DNA of 64,000 bases from Blastocladiella emersonii ATCC 22665. Its lineage: Eukaryota > Blastocladiomycota > Blastocladiomycetes > Blastocladiales > Blastocladiaceae. The notes under the pieces were generated by a model. It had not been told where the DNA came from, ran no database searches, and saw nothing but the letters and a program-made list of their open reading frames with translations. A program made the translations under genes and the position numbers. This document shows positions 29,918-41,500 of this stretch, piece by piece; position 1 is the first letter of the stretch; each line of letters opens with the position of its first letter. Location of the stretch: assembly GCA_025594325.1 (NCBI GenBank), contig JANHCV010000008.1:1612001-1676000 (forward strand). The letters are read 5' to 3'.

Positions 29918-30147
29918 GAAATCGGACTGGTCAGTCCGATTTCTACGGGCCCGTCCAAAAATCGCCTGTGAATTCCTCCTGCTTGGGCTTAACTGAGGGG
30001 AAGGACCTTGTCGACCTGTAGAAATCGGACAGGCCTGTCCGATTTCTATGGGCCCGTCCAGTAGTAGCCTGGGATTTCCTCCGGATGCGACTTGCTGAGA
30101 GGAGCGGCCTTGACGACCTTGAGAAATCGGACGAGCTCGTCCGATTT
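29918..30147. repeat. Three ~103-bp tandem units, each with a 24-30 bp palindrome
   Basis: Palindromes lie at 29918-29943 (2-nt centre), 30019-30048 (perfect, 30 bp) and 30124-30147 (perfect, 24 bp). All share the arm GAAATCGGAC and differ at the centre (TG/CA, AG/CT, GA/TC), with both arms changed together. The sequence between them is also repeated (GGGCCCGTCCA...). Confidence 0.85.
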
Positions 30148-30356
30148 TCCAGCCCTGAGCTTTGAACTCGGTCAGGGTGATGATTCCTCTCCACTCAAAA
30201 TGCTCGACTTCGGTGGAAAAAAATAGCAAAGCCCTCCCGCTGAACATTGAGGAGCAAAAACCCATCACTTTCAGTGCAAAGCTGAGTGTCGTAGAAGCCA
30301 AAACGACACGCTTTGCGCATGTGCAGGAACAAACGCCTCCACAAACAGGCGCATGA

Positions 30357-30565
30357 AGTATCGGTATCGCCCAGATATCTGCATGCAGGTATCGGTATCG
30401 GGCAGGTCCAAAACGCGCAAGTATCGGTATCGGAGCCTCAAATATCGCGATTTGTAGCAAAAAATTTTCCCAGTATTGGTATCGCCAGGGACGCGAAATC
30501 TGGGCCAAATATCGTATCGTGCCCAAAAAGATTTTCCCGTATCAGGTATCGCGTCTACGATACCG
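30357..30565 (+). repeat. GTATCGGTATCG cluster
   Basis: GTATCGGTATCG or close variants occur about five times (near 30358, 30390, 30420, 30475 and 30540), with matching GATATC/GATACC words. It may be the end of a decayed transposon. Confidence 0.5.
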
Positions 30566-30569
30566 GGAG

Positions 30570-31120
30570 CGCGGCAACTCTAGATTATCGCTGCATGAGA
30601 AGTTTTGCCAGGCGGAGACGAACGAGACGAAGCATCGTAGAAGTGGCCTCGGTGGTCGGACAGGGCGGCCCCGTTTGGCTTCTTCGGACACGCTTGCGGG
30701 CCGATCGGACAGCTTAAAAATTAAATGGGTCGACCCCACCCCCAAATAAAAATTGCCCGGGCCCTCGCGGGCTCGAAATCCCAACTCAAGAAAATGAATC
30801 GCTTCGAGCTCACTTGCTGGAGGATGCCTCACATCCCAACTTGACAAAGAGGAGTCGATCCCCCGCCTTCGGAAAGCCGCAACTGAAAGGAATCGGCCCT
30901 CAAATTAAATGCCAGGACCTCGAATCCGCTGGCCCGTTGCTCGGCCAAGTCGAAATAGAGAGCTAACTCGCGCGAGGAGAAAATTGACGCGATCCAGCAG
31001 GAAGTGAGAGGATCAAGAATGCAACGCGCCCGAAATATATATACAGCGACACCAGCGTGGAGACTCCGCCGTCCGAGAGGAGCCGCGGATGCGGCGCGTG
31101 ATCCGCGAGCAAGGCTGCTC
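30570..31120. other. Mixed repeat debris
   Basis: A 60-bp stretch at 30585-30645 resembles 33285-33340 of the inverted-repeat element. TCGGACA words are frequent (30657-30712). No gene is supported. Confidence 0.35.
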
Positions 31121-31359
31121 AGGCGGGAAGCCCGCCTTGGCCACGAGCGGCCGGGCGGCGGTGTGGGTCGGGCCAGACCCGCCGCCGGCGGACTAGAGAC
31201 CCTTGGGCGAGATTGCGGTTGATGCGTCGACACATGGGGAGAACTGGACAGTGACGAGGCCGCGCGCGGCGAGGGACGACAAGGTACGCGCGACGTGAGC
31301 ACCTGCAAGTACTCGCGGCGAGTCGACGCGAGCAGGTCGGGGCGGAAACGCGACGTACT

Positions 31360-31990
31360 ACACAGGCCATGAAGCGCGTCGGCATGGGGCGACAAGGTTC
31401 GCCGACCTGCTCCTTGTCGCCGCCGCCGCCGTCGGCCGCACCGCCCGATTCGCCGCTGCCACCGCCGCCAGCAGCGGGCTTGCCGTGGTACTTGTCGATC
31501 TCGCCCTGCACGATCTCGGGGTACTCGTGCAGCTCGCGGAGCGCGTTGTGGGAGGGTTCACGCGTCCCGTGCGAGTGCGCGGGCAGGCGGACGAGGGCCA
31601 CGAAGTCGATGAAGGCGCACACGAGGGTGAGGAGCGGCTGAACGACGGCGATGGCCTTCATGGCAAACAAGCCGACGGCGAGCACCTCGACGAGCGCGGC
31701 GTGCGCGTGCACCGTAGTCTTAGTCCCAATGAAGGCGGACTTGGACCGCGAGCAGCAGAAGGACGAGAACAGCAGCGCCAACGACACGCCGTCGTTGGGC
31801 TGCGCGCATGGACGACCCGGGCGACCTTTGGGCGACGGTGGATCAAGCGCGTGCGTGTCGTGCTCGGCGCGCAGCTTCTGCAGGGTCGCGCGCCACGCGC
31901 CGCGGCGACGCTACCTCGCGGGTGGGAAGCGGCGACGCTACCTCGCGGGTGGGAAGCGGCGAACCGTCGGCGGGCAGGGAGACGGGGTGC
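31360..31990 (-). pseudogene. Decayed membrane-protein-like fragment
   Basis: The minus strand has a protein-like run with two hydrophobic stretches (ALVEVLAVGLFAMKAIAVV, LLTLVCAFIDFVALV) between acidic/polar parts, ending in a glycine-rich segment. No full gene surrounds it. A 27-bp direct duplication (GCTACCTCGCGGGTGGGAAG repeated) at about 31905-31965 breaks the upstream part. I recognise no family. Confidence 0.3.
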
Positions 31991-32230
31991 ATGATGGTGT
32001 TGTGCTCGAGCCGCAGGTCCAGGTGCAGCTCGTCAAGAGACCCAATCGAGATCGTGACGGCGTCAGCGTGGTGCGGCGGGCGCGCCTACTCGGTCGCGAG
32101 CAAGCGGGCACGGAGGCCGAGCTCGAGCGAAGCGGTGACGGCCGGCGGTGGTAGATAAAGCTTCATGGGGCGCCGGCGGCAGCGAGCGGGGGAGAGAGCG
32201 TGAGCAGCCCGCTCCGGGACTTCGCGTTTT

Positions 32231-33979
32231 GCGGGGCTTTGCCCAAGCTATAGTGACCGCGATTTTCTGCTCTCGTTTCGTCACGTTCCAGTCACACTTT
32301 TCTCAATGACATCACTCCCCGTGTCGCGCTGCGCCACTTCGCTTCAGCTCTCGCTTCCGCGCTGCTCCCCTCCCATATGCTCCCCTTAATCGATGAAGCT
32401 GAATTACTCTATGCAATGGACCTCATAATTCATGAACTCGACCGCAGGCTGGTCCCGTCTCCCCTCGGCGCTTCCTTCGGGTGGAGCCCGCGCAGCGAAG
32501 TGCTGTGCTGTGCTTCGTTCGACCGTTGGCTTGAGTGTTCCATTGGCATCGCTTTCGCACTTTCCTCTTCAAGGTGCACGAGTGCTGCTTAAGCGAGCTC
32601 GTGAGCGGAGAAGCATGCCGCGGGATGCTTTCACGTTGCCTGGGCTTGCAGTGCCTTGTCTCCTGAGGTGACCCAAGCTCGAAATTCTTGCTCATTGTGT
32701 CCTTATCCTTCCCCTTCTGTTGATGGACTCGCTCTTCCTGCGCCGCCGCCGTCGCCGCTATTACTACACTGCCGTTGTCCCCGCCAGGCCTAGCGTCACG
32801 TCGCGTCGCGTCGCGTCCTGGTTACTTGCCGCGTGACTTTGCGGTGAGCGACGCGGAGCGACGAAGCCGCGTGAACCCTCGCGGCGAGTAGCTACTCGAT
32901 ATCTCCTTCTCGGCGGTATGAGGTGCGAGCTATGTTCCGAGCAGAGCGCGCAGCTGATTTCGTTCCAGCGCAAGCATGCGCGGCTCCATCGGCTGTGCTG
33001 CTCACCGGTTTTGTTCATGATCGCTGCAACCTGGCCGGTGGCGGAACGCGCTATTGGCTCGCTAGAACACCTTGTCGGCGAGCTCTATTTGATGCGCGCT
33101 GCGAATCATCATGACGTTCGACATCGTTGATATGCTTCCCACGCAATTTGTGCACGTCGACCACCGCGCAGCTGAAGGCGAGCGAAAGTTGGCTGAGCAG
33201 GCCGTCGCGGCCGCTGATGCCAGCTTCTCACCAACAGGCGTGCGTCAGCACGAGCTTGACAGTCCTCCCGTTCTTGAGGTTCCACGTATTGCTGCATGGG
33301 CAAGTTTTGCCAGGTGGGACGAACGAGACGAAGCGCTCCGCCCATGCGTGCATCATGATGCACACGATGTTGATTCGCGCTGACGCGTCCCACGTCGCAA
33401 CGAACGTCATCCCATGGTCCGCCCTATCGCGCGTCGACCTTGCGCAACCGTTCCACAGTAGGCCCGCTTCATCTGAGCGCTCTTGGTCCGTTTCTGAGAA
33501 ACCAAGCTTGCTCGAGGTCTAAATCTAGATTGTGGCATGCGATGCACACGGTCACATTGTCGGCTGGTTCCTTCGATGAAAGCTCATCGCGTTGCAGGAG
33601 ACCACAGGGAAGTTGAGTCGCTGGAAGCGCGCGCTAAGTGAAGGAAGTAAAAAGCGATCCGGTTGGCAACCTTCAGTTTGCTCCGTCCCGTCCGTAGTCG
33701 ACTTAATCCAGCTCAACAGCAGGAAGGCGAGCAAAAGCGAGAGAAGTAGGCGTGTCGGGACAGCTCCAACGCGCGGAACTGACGCGTCGCGACCCTTTCT
33801 CTCGTGTCCCTCCATGTAACGCGGATCCGAAGAACGGCCTCAGTCAGCGCTGCTGCACCTGAAGAAACTTCCGTGTGTTTCACTTCATAAATCAAATGCA
33901 GTTACTTGAATCACGCGTCCACAACGCGTCCGTTGCGCTAAGTGATCGCGGGCGAGAGGGCAGTTGGGCAAAGCCCCGC
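32231..33979 (+). repeat. Inverted-repeat element, copy A
   Basis: GCGGGGCTTTGCCCAA at 32231-32246 recurs inverted at 33964-33979. The whole interval, plus about 50 bp of right flank, is similar to 58270-60168 in opposite orientation. Shared landmarks include CTATAGTGACCGCGA after the left end and a gene-like stretch AFLLLSWIKSTTDG on the minus strand near 33700. No intact gene; it is probably an old non-autonomous DNA transposon. Confidence 0.6.
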
Positions 33980-34239
33980 ACAGTTGACACCCGAACGGAG
34001 TGAGTGGTGGAGGTACTGGCAATTTCGAGCAGCGGTCGAGCGGCAGAGGCCCCGTCAACCGGTCACATGGGCCCCGCTGACGATGGCGCAACTGCTTTTC
34101 GCTCGCGCTGATCGACGCCACCGGCTCGCCCTCACTTTAGCGCCCGCCCGCCGCCCCGCGCACTAGCTCTTCCACCCGCCCTCACGCAACCCTCCGCCTC
34201 GGCGGTCCACTCCTCCACCACTACCCGATCCACACCCAC

Positions 34240-35060
34240 CTTCCTCACCATGGCGGGCTTCGTCGCGCGTCCGTGACGCTTCATCTCGTCGCGTTCCTTG
34301 CCTCGCCGCCCAGCTCCGCGGCCAACATCTGGCTCGGCCACCGCCTCAAGACCTTCGCCAAGAACTCGCGTAGCTCGGTTCTGGAGGCGTATGTGCCAGT
34401 CTGCTCGCCCTCGCATTCCGCGAGCACCGCGCTGACAGCGAACGCCACGTCGTTTAGGCCTCGCTTGTGACGCGGCCTCCGCCCCATCGTGCTCGACAAG
34501 ACCGCGCTCACGCTCGCGGGCCCCCGGCGTGATCCGCGACGTTGCCGCCCGCCTGTTTGGCTTCCCAAGCAGTCAACGCACGCGGTATGCTTGCGCACGG
34601 TGCCGCCGCGCGAGTTATCCCACTGACCTCTCGCCCCCGCGATTTCCAGGCAACATTTTCCCGTGGCTCAAGCTCAAGCACGTCTTGTACCTCGGCCGCG
34701 TCACCCCCGACGGCGCGCGCAACCTCAAGCGCAAGCGCTTCCACATGCAGTACCAGGCCAACTAGACCCAGGCCGCGGCGCGCGGCACTCAACACGATCA
34801 CGGCCAAGTGCGACAAGATGTACCCGGCGGTCCCGCTCGACAAGCACTCGTTCCAGTCGCAGATCAACACGCAGCGCCAGGTCAACTTCCTTGGCCAAGC
34901 GCAACGCGCCGCGGCGGCGCCGTCGATCAAGGAGCTCAGGCGTGCAACGACCTCGTGGTCGTGGTCGTGGTCGAGTCGCTCAAGCGACTGTTCTCCGCGG
35001 TCAAGAAGTACGAGGAGGAGGGGCTGATGGTGGGGGTTGGGGAGCGAGCGGCCTACGGGC
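34240..35060 (+). pseudogene. Decayed host-like gene fragments
   Basis: Plus-strand protein-like pieces in changing frames: NIFPWLKLKHVLYLGRV near 34652, DKMYPAVPLDKHSFQSQINT near 34815, VVVESLKRLFSAVKKYEEE near 34968. Stops separate them. The family is not recognised. Confidence 0.35.
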
Positions 35061-35189
35061 TGAATTTGACGTCCTTTGTTTTCGAACTCTTTTTCTTTTT
35101 CGCTTCAATCTTTTCTGAGCTGCATTTGAATTTCCTGAACCCCCAAAATCGCATTTAACGGTAGCGCGTTTAGATGCGTTTTGCTGCTT

Positions 35190-35300
35190 TGGACGGAGCG
35201 TGTCCAATCGGACAGAACGTGTCCGATCGGACAGCTCTGTCCAATTGAGTTCAGCATCCTAATCGGACACGCGCTGTCCGAACCGTCCGAAGCGGCCAAT
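35190..35300. repeat. TGTCCGAT/ATCGGACA cluster
   Basis: The palindrome TGTCCGATCGGACA at about 35220-35233 sits among four more ATCGGACA/TGTCC words. The arm matches the GGAC-ended palindromes at 29.9-30.1 kb. Confidence 0.45.
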
Positions 35301-35329
35301 TTAACCAGCGGGAAATCTACGCTGAGCGG

Positions 35330-35560
35330 TCAGCCTATGCGTGCATCATGACGCACACGGTATTTGTTTACGCTAGAGAGTCTCGCGTCGCTGTCGACAA
35401 CATCCCGTGGGCACCGTAACGCGCGTTGACCTTTCACGATCGTTCCACCGTAGGCCCGCTTCATCGGATATATGTTGTTCCGCGCCAAAGGAGGTGAGCC
35501 CGCTCGAGCTTTCAAGCTGGATCATAGCGTGCGACGCGAACGCCATCATTGTTGAGTGCT
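35330..35560 (+). repeat. Partial copy C of the inverted-repeat element
   Basis: The stretch resembles 33330-33545 of copy A (GTGCATCATGA-GCACACG, TAGGCCCGCTTCATC, GCATGCGA/GCGTGCGACGCGAA landmarks). The solo LTR begins just after it. Confidence 0.5.
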
Positions 35561-35564
35561 TTCT

Positions 35565-35738
35565 TGTCACGGTTCAGTGATCCAACGGCTTGGGCTGGTG
35601 GCGCGGGCTGGTGGCGCAGTCCCTCATAAGCCGAGCGTTGCCCTCGCTCTCCCTCTCTCTTGTCATTCGTGATACAATCCTTCATTATCCGGCTAGTCAT
35701 TCCTCGTGGCACAAGACCCTCCCCCTCGGCACCTTACA
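35565..35738 (+). repeat. Solo LTR of the Ty3/Gypsy element (174 bp)
   Basis: TGTCACGG...CACCTTACA is the same length as the LTR at 25777-25950 and differs at only a few positions, mostly transitions. No pol sequence is attached. A clean 5-bp target duplication is not visible (TTTCT versus CTTTG). Confidence 0.88.
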
Positions 35739-36105
35739 CTTTGTATCACCGTAAAACCTCCTCCAAGCGGTGATTTCTTCCATGGGTCAGATGACAAGCT
35801 TGGCCAAGTGCCCACAACTCATCGTCGAGCTATTCCACTGCTTCGCTCCTGTTCCAGCCCAGTTGACGCGCATCCTTCCTGCCGGCTCACTCAATACGGT
35901 TCTGACCGCTGAGGACGCAGCTCAGTTCCTTGCTGTTGAATGGTCAACGCCGGCGCATTGGGAGCAGCGTTTGCGTCTTGCTCCCTCGCTCGAGATGAAC
36001 TAAGATGATAGCTGTGATTTGTGTACACATTTAAATGTTCTGAGTGATAGTATTGATCCACCTTCACATTCCTCATCGAGAGTTGCTCGTTGTTCAACCC
36101 CATAC

Positions 36106-37802
36106 TTAGTCTCCTAACAAGAGATTGCAATCCGGGAGCGCTTTTCGCAACTTCGCCATCACCTCGGGCGAGCGCGGCGCGTCACAGTCGGTCAAGTCCA
36201 GGAACTCGAGCCGCGTCAGGTCGAGCTCAAGCATCGCGGCGAGTCCCGCGTCTGAGATGCTGTTCGTCGCAAACGCGGCGCACCGGGCCGCGGCTGAGAG
36301 GTTGGATAGAAGCGCGATGGCGCCTGCATCGCGGATGCTGCAGTCTTCCAAGCGGAGGTCTACAAGGGAGGCCGGTAAACGGCGCGCCTAAGCAGTTGCG
36401 CCCGCGTTGTTAATCGGCATTTGTTGCAGGAGCAGGGAAAGGAGGTTGGGCGGGAGCCACGGAGCCAGGATTTTGGCGGCCCGGTCACTGAATTGGTTGT
36501 TGGACAGATCCAACGATTGCAACTTTGGCGGAATCACAGGTGCGAGGGCAGCCAGGCAATGGTCGTCGAGCGCGCAGTAGTAAAGCGTGAGTTGAGTCAA
36601 GGATTGTGGGATGCAGGACGCGAGATGTTGAGCAAGCGGCAAGCAAACTGGAGTGCTGATAAAGTGAAGCGTCTCGAGCGTTAGTGGGAGGAGCGAGCCA
36701 GCAAGATTACCAATTGGGCCCACGAAGGAACAATCCCAAAACTCGAGTAAGGAAAGCTGGGGTGGCATGCGCTCCGCAAGAGCTTCAGTGGCCTCCTGAG
36801 TCCACTGAACCCCGGCGAATTTGAGAACTTGAAGCGGAGGGGGCAGTCCGTGTACGAGGTCCAGGGTTCCTTCAGGGTTGAGAGATGGCGACCGAGCGTC
36901 AAATTCGAGGCTCCGCAAGTGGCGCGGGAGGAAGCGAAGGTACACCGACTCGGACGCGGACAAGAAGCGCGTGTACAGCTTTAGCTCTGCAACCGAGTTG
37001 GGAAGCCACGGCCCAGGGTTTGCCTTGAGAAAGCATGTCGCAAAGCCGGAAGCCAGGTTGACCGAAGTAACCGTGTTTGGCAGTCCCATACGAGCGAGGA
37101 TCGCATAGGGCACGCCGGATCCAGCAAAACTCGCCGACCGCACCTGCTGGTTGGGGCTGGCAAATGCCGCGCGAAGTCGGTCGGCGCCCCACTCGGTGAT
37201 GCGCATGTCGTTTAGTTTTAATTGCGCACACTCGCCAGCCGCGATTTTGGGAGCAATGTGCGCGGCATACATGTCGCCGGCGGTGTGTCCCTTGAGCTCA
37301 TGGTCCTGGACGTACGAGACAATGGGGTCAGTGCAAGTCGTGTGGTGAGGTTTGCGCAGCAAGTCGGTCATACCAATGCGAGCTTTGCCTGCTCCTTGGC
37401 CCGCCGTTTCGGACAAATATCAAACAAAACATTAAGTTGCTGCTCAGGAAACGGCTTGCATCCAGGAAGGAGGCCCGAGTTGCGCCACCATTCCACGGCT
37501 GCGATCGAGCCTGACGCAAAGGCTTTGGAGACTGCGTTGCGCATGTCATTGGTGCTCGCAGTGCGGCTAGATGCCCGCCACAAGTTGAGCACGGCGATCA
37601 AGCCTCGCTTGCTTGCAACTTTAATCGAGACAGCGGACATGACATGCTTCTCAACGGCGCGGTAGACAGCAGGGGCCGCCAAGCGTGGATAGACGCGGGT
37701 GTAGTGCGCGAGTGCCGTGACGTTGGTTGGATCGGTCCCAAGCACGGCAAAGACGAGGACGCTCTCGGCGAGCGTTACAATGTTTAAGCAAGGTGCATCC
37801 AT
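36106..37802 (-). CDS. Leucine-rich repeat protein, one intron, one in-frame TAG
   Basis: Exon 1 (37802-37374) starts MDAPCLNIVTLAESVLVFAV and has the helical 'AVEWWRNSGL' type segment seen in ankyrin-like N-termini of such fungal families. A 68-bp intron (37306-37373, GTATGA...GTCCAG) is phase 0 on both sides. Exon 2 encodes RNI-type leucine-rich repeats (LPPPLQVLKFAGV, IPPKLQSLDLSNNQFSD, WLPPNLLSLLL). The frame then meets TAG at 36388-36390, after NNAGATA, but continues without shift through ARRLPASLVDLRLEDCSIRD to a TAA at 36106. The LRR pattern crosses the TAG, so it is a recent nonsense change, a readthrough site or an error. Binding partner unknown; likely cytosolic. Confidence 0.7.
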
Positions 37803-38379
37803 GGTGTCGAGTGCATGATATGATGATACATGGATGAGCGGTTGGAGAGCGAGGACCGGTCGCGACGGCGCAGCGCTGCTTTGAGCGGCTCGCCCGAATT
37901 CACCCCTTGCCGATACTCCCTGTGATAGGCAGCGACTCTATGCAACGTTCTCATGAGCCATAAATATATGCTGTGCACATCCGGTTATGTCCGATCGGTG
38001 AGGGTTGGGAAATGGTCATGGGCCTGGCGACTCGCCCTGCTGCTCCCGACCACAGCGTCCGAGTCGTTAGGTCCGGGACCCAGTCAAGACTCTCTCGTGG
38101 AACTACTTAGGGCCCGTTTGGTTCCGGGGTGAATCAGGTGGATCAATCGATTTTACACGGTCCGGTGTTCACCCAGCTGAAACGTGGCATTTTCACCCCG
38201 TCGCGTTCATCGCGGCGTTTGGTTCGACCCCCGGGTGAGCTGAATGGAACCCTCGTCGCTGAATCGCCCGTCTGCTCGCCCCCGAAACCTTCAGGCTGTG
38301 CTCCCCGGCCTATATAAACGCCGTTTTCCTCCAACGTAACTCGCTCTCTCTCCCCCGTCCTCCCTCAAAGCCGAAAAGA

Positions 38380-39509
38380 ATGGCTCCCCCGTCAAGCAAA
38401 AAGCGCGCTGGCCGTACGGCCATGTCCATCGAGGAGATCGTCAAGAACGTGCCCGAAATCCCGCCGCCGCCCGCCGATAGCGACGAGGATGCAGATGACA
38501 ACGCTGCTGGGAGCGACGGCAACGCTGCTGTCACGCCGACCAACCCGCTGCCGCCCGTGACCATCGCCAAGCCAAGCAAGCGCAAGGCCAGTGGCAGCAA
38601 GGCCAGCAGCGGCAAGGCCAGCGGCGGCAAGGCCACCTTCTGCTCCGCGTCGACCAACTTCCTCCTCGACCACTTCTGCAACCTCGCCGACGACGGCGTG
38701 CTCGGCGACAGCAACACGCTCAAGGCCCAGCACCGTGTGTCGATTGCCCAGGCCCTGTCGGACGAGTTCAACATGCAGTTTACGGCGGAGCAGTTCAAGA
38801 ACCGCGTGACATACGTACGCTTTGTCTTGCGGACACGCGTCAACCGTAGCGCTAACAACGTCAGCGTTCGGCTCCAGCTTCGCACTTGTTTTCGCGCCGT
38901 AAAACGGCTTCTGTCGTACTCGGGCAACGGCTGCACCTGGAATGAGGGTGAGTGCACGGTCGACGTGCCAGAGGAGTTCTGGAACGATCTCTCGGTACGT
39001 TTGTTCAATATCGTTACGCGTCAACTCGCGGCGAGCTAACAGCGCCTGGCCTGCTTCAATTGTAGGCAGAGCTCAAGGAGGAGCTGACTGCGGGCTGCAA
39101 GCCCTTCCCGTACTACAAGAAGGCCAACATGCCGTGGGGCAGCTCGACCGCCACCGGCGAGTACTCGCACCTCAAGCAGGACGGCAAGGAGTCTGGTGAC
39201 GTGGAAGGTGTCGATGGTCAAGACGACGCGGCCCCCGCCAGCAAGCGCAGCCGCACTTCGGACAGCAGCTCGCGTCGCCTCTCGGACTCGGAATTCCTCA
39301 TGGGCATCAAGGAGGTGTTCCAGAGCGTCTCGACCGCCGACTCCAAGCCCGTTCTGACCGCCGCACTTGAATGGGTCCAGGACGCGTACAACGACAATGA
39401 AGAGTACCAGATCGACGTCGCCACCCGCCTGACCGAGGATCAAGCGCTTCGCGTCATGGCCGTGTCCGGACCGAAGCGCAAGCGCGTCCTCGAGTTTTTC
39501 ATTCAGTAG
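38380..39509 (+). CDS. Harbinger accessory Myb/SANT-like protein, copy 2
   Basis: Exons are 38380-38814, 38878-38994 and 39066-39509 (331 aa). The first intron (63 bp) can be read through without a stop, so its removal rests on the GTACGC...CTCCAG sites, the CTAAC branch word and the better SANT-like fold after joining NRVTY to LRTCFRAVKRLL. The second intron is needed: without it the frame stops at 39039. It is identical in structure to copy 1. Confidence 0.85.
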
Positions 39510-39675
39510 CTCTCTCGCACATGTCCCCCTCCCTCGCGTTGCTTCCTGGCCTTGTTCTCGCCCATTTGTGTCCAATACATCTGGCTTTGTATCCATCGTA
39601 TCTTCAATTGTTACCCTTCGCTCGAAAATGACGCGACTCGTTGAGAAACGCGTGGTTCTCAAAGTGTCTCGCACG

Positions 39676-39697
39676 TCACGTGATTGATCGACGCGTC
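39676..39697 (-). promoter_or_regulatory. GACGCGTCG-N4-ATCACGTGA module (copy 2)
   Basis: This is the inverted counterpart of 22601-22622, between the convergent Harbinger genes. Confidence 0.4.
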
Positions 39698-39821
39698 TCC
39701 ACCGATGCGTTCTGACCTCAGCGACGCGTCAAATCATCTGGAATCGCTTATCTAACGTTATAGTACTTGACAAATCAGTATATTACAGCATGCATGCGGG
39801 TACAACAATTATTTCGCGCCT

Positions 39822-41139
39822 TCAAAGACGGGTCCCACGAGCGGCCATGACACGCCTGTACTCGGTCCAAAGAACATTTGCGACGCGGTTCCGAAGCGAG
39901 ATACCGCGCTGACGAGCTCCGTCCAGCGAGGCCTCGAGGACAGCGGCCTCGTCGTCCTCCTCGTTCTCGTCGTCCAGGGGCTCGCGCCCACGCACTGGCG
40001 CCTCACGCGCCGCGTCCCGCGCGCGCCGGAGCTCCGTCTCGGCGTCGCGAAAGAAGGCGTCGCCGCCTTGGTTCCACTTGTTGATCATGTTGTGCAGCGT
40101 GCAGAGCGCGTACACAAGCTTGACTTGAGTCTTGATTGGGTAGGCCGCGCCAATCGAGAGGACGCGGAACCGCTTCTTGAGCACGCCAAAGATACGCTCA
40201 ACAGAGTTGCGGAGCGACGCGTGGCGCAGATTGAAAAGCTCTTCGCGGTTCTTAACTCTACGTACGTTGGTGAAGCAGATGAGATGGCGCCAACGTGATG
40301 GTCATGGCAGTGAGAACGTACCCATCCTTGCCGCGCGCAAACTCGCGAAGATGATAGCGGGTACCGCTGAAGGGCACGATGATGGACGTGCGGTTTGCGT
40401 AGCCGCCGTCGGCGAGGTAGAAGCGGCCGGCGGGGATTTTGAACCCACGGGCGAAGGCGTCCGAGAGCACGCGCGAGTCGTGCGCCTTGCCCTCCCACCC
40501 TGCGAGAACGTAGGTGAAGTTCAAGTCAAAGTCGCAGGCAGCGAGGACATTTGAGGATATGGTCCCCTTGCGGTTTCGGAACGAGTCGTGAAGCTTGGCG
40601 GGCACAACGAACGGGATGTGCGTTCCGTCAAGCGCGCCGACCGCGTTCTGGAACGGAGCGTATTTCGGATCGTGGGCGATGCGCTCATGCACGGGCGTAG
40701 AATCGGACGGCTGGACAATGAACTCGGGCATCAGGCGGTACAGAGCGTCGAGCACTTGCTTCAGAACCCTGGACGCGGTCTCGCCAGAGATTTGGAACCG
40801 CTCCCTGAGGTTGCGGTTGGTGCTGCCCTCGCCGGCCATGACAAGAAAAACCATGAAGCGCGCCTCGACGGACAGCTCGCGGCCGTCGGCGAGAAGGCCA
40901 CGGTCGCGGAACAGGCGGCAGATGGCCTTGAAGGTCTCGCGGGGCATACGGGCGATTTCCGAAAAACGCGTTTCGCTGTTGCACGTCAGCAGCTCTTGAA
41001 CCCACGACTCGCCAGAAAGCGTGGACGTGCGGATAGGCTCCCACGAGCGGCGCTCGTTGCGCGCAGCGAGACGTCGCAGGAGAGCGAGGGCGGCCGTGAG
41101 CATGAGGCCGCGCAGCTTGCGGTTGTATCCCTTGCCCAT
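39822..41139 (-). CDS. Harbinger DDE transposase, copy 2 (one intron)
   Basis: Exons 41139-40322 and 40257-39822 give 417 aa. Motifs are as in copy 1: GALDGTHIPF, LADGGYANR and RNSVERIFGV, all intact. The single residue change (Thr to Ala, eight residues after the first catalytic motif) is unlikely to abolish activity. With two complete copies in opposite orientation 14 kb apart, either could supply enzyme for both. Confidence 0.92.
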
Positions 41140-41500
41140 GTTGTTTGAGGGCTCGAGAACACGATGCGTGAGGTTAGGTGTTGATTCGTTGCAATAAGTG
41201 CGGCTGCAAAGAGGTGGGAAAGATTTTATTGCGGGGGGGCGTTCATCCAGCGGGGCGTTTGGTTCGCATGGCCGCTGAGATGAACGGGGGTGAGGTGAAA
41301 CGTGGCAACTTTTTCAGCTGATCCACCTGATCTGAACCAAACGGGCCCTTATTTACTAGGGGTGTGTGCATTTGCACACTCTGTCTCAGCAGTAGGCGAC
41401 TAGGCTGGCTTGAAAATATGCTGGACGTCAAGTTCCGTCCGCGTTGAAAGGCGAGTAGTGAATGACGTGTCAAAATCGCCATGTATTAATGAGCTAAGGA

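Larger units (their letters stand above)
38110..41348 (-). mobile_element. PIF/Harbinger DNA transposon, copy 2 (complete, inverted)
   Basis: This is the same 3,239-bp element as copy 1 but in opposite orientation, with TTA at 38107-38109 and 41349-41351. Position p here equals 62298-p in copy 1. The only coding differences I noticed are two adjacent substitutions in the transposase (VPTKLH in copy 1, VPAKLH here). Both genes are open. Confidence 0.95.

Noticed and set aside
24192-38106. Composite transposon formed by the two Harbinger copies
   Set aside because: Each copy has its own TTA duplication, so they inserted independently; no outer duplication links them.
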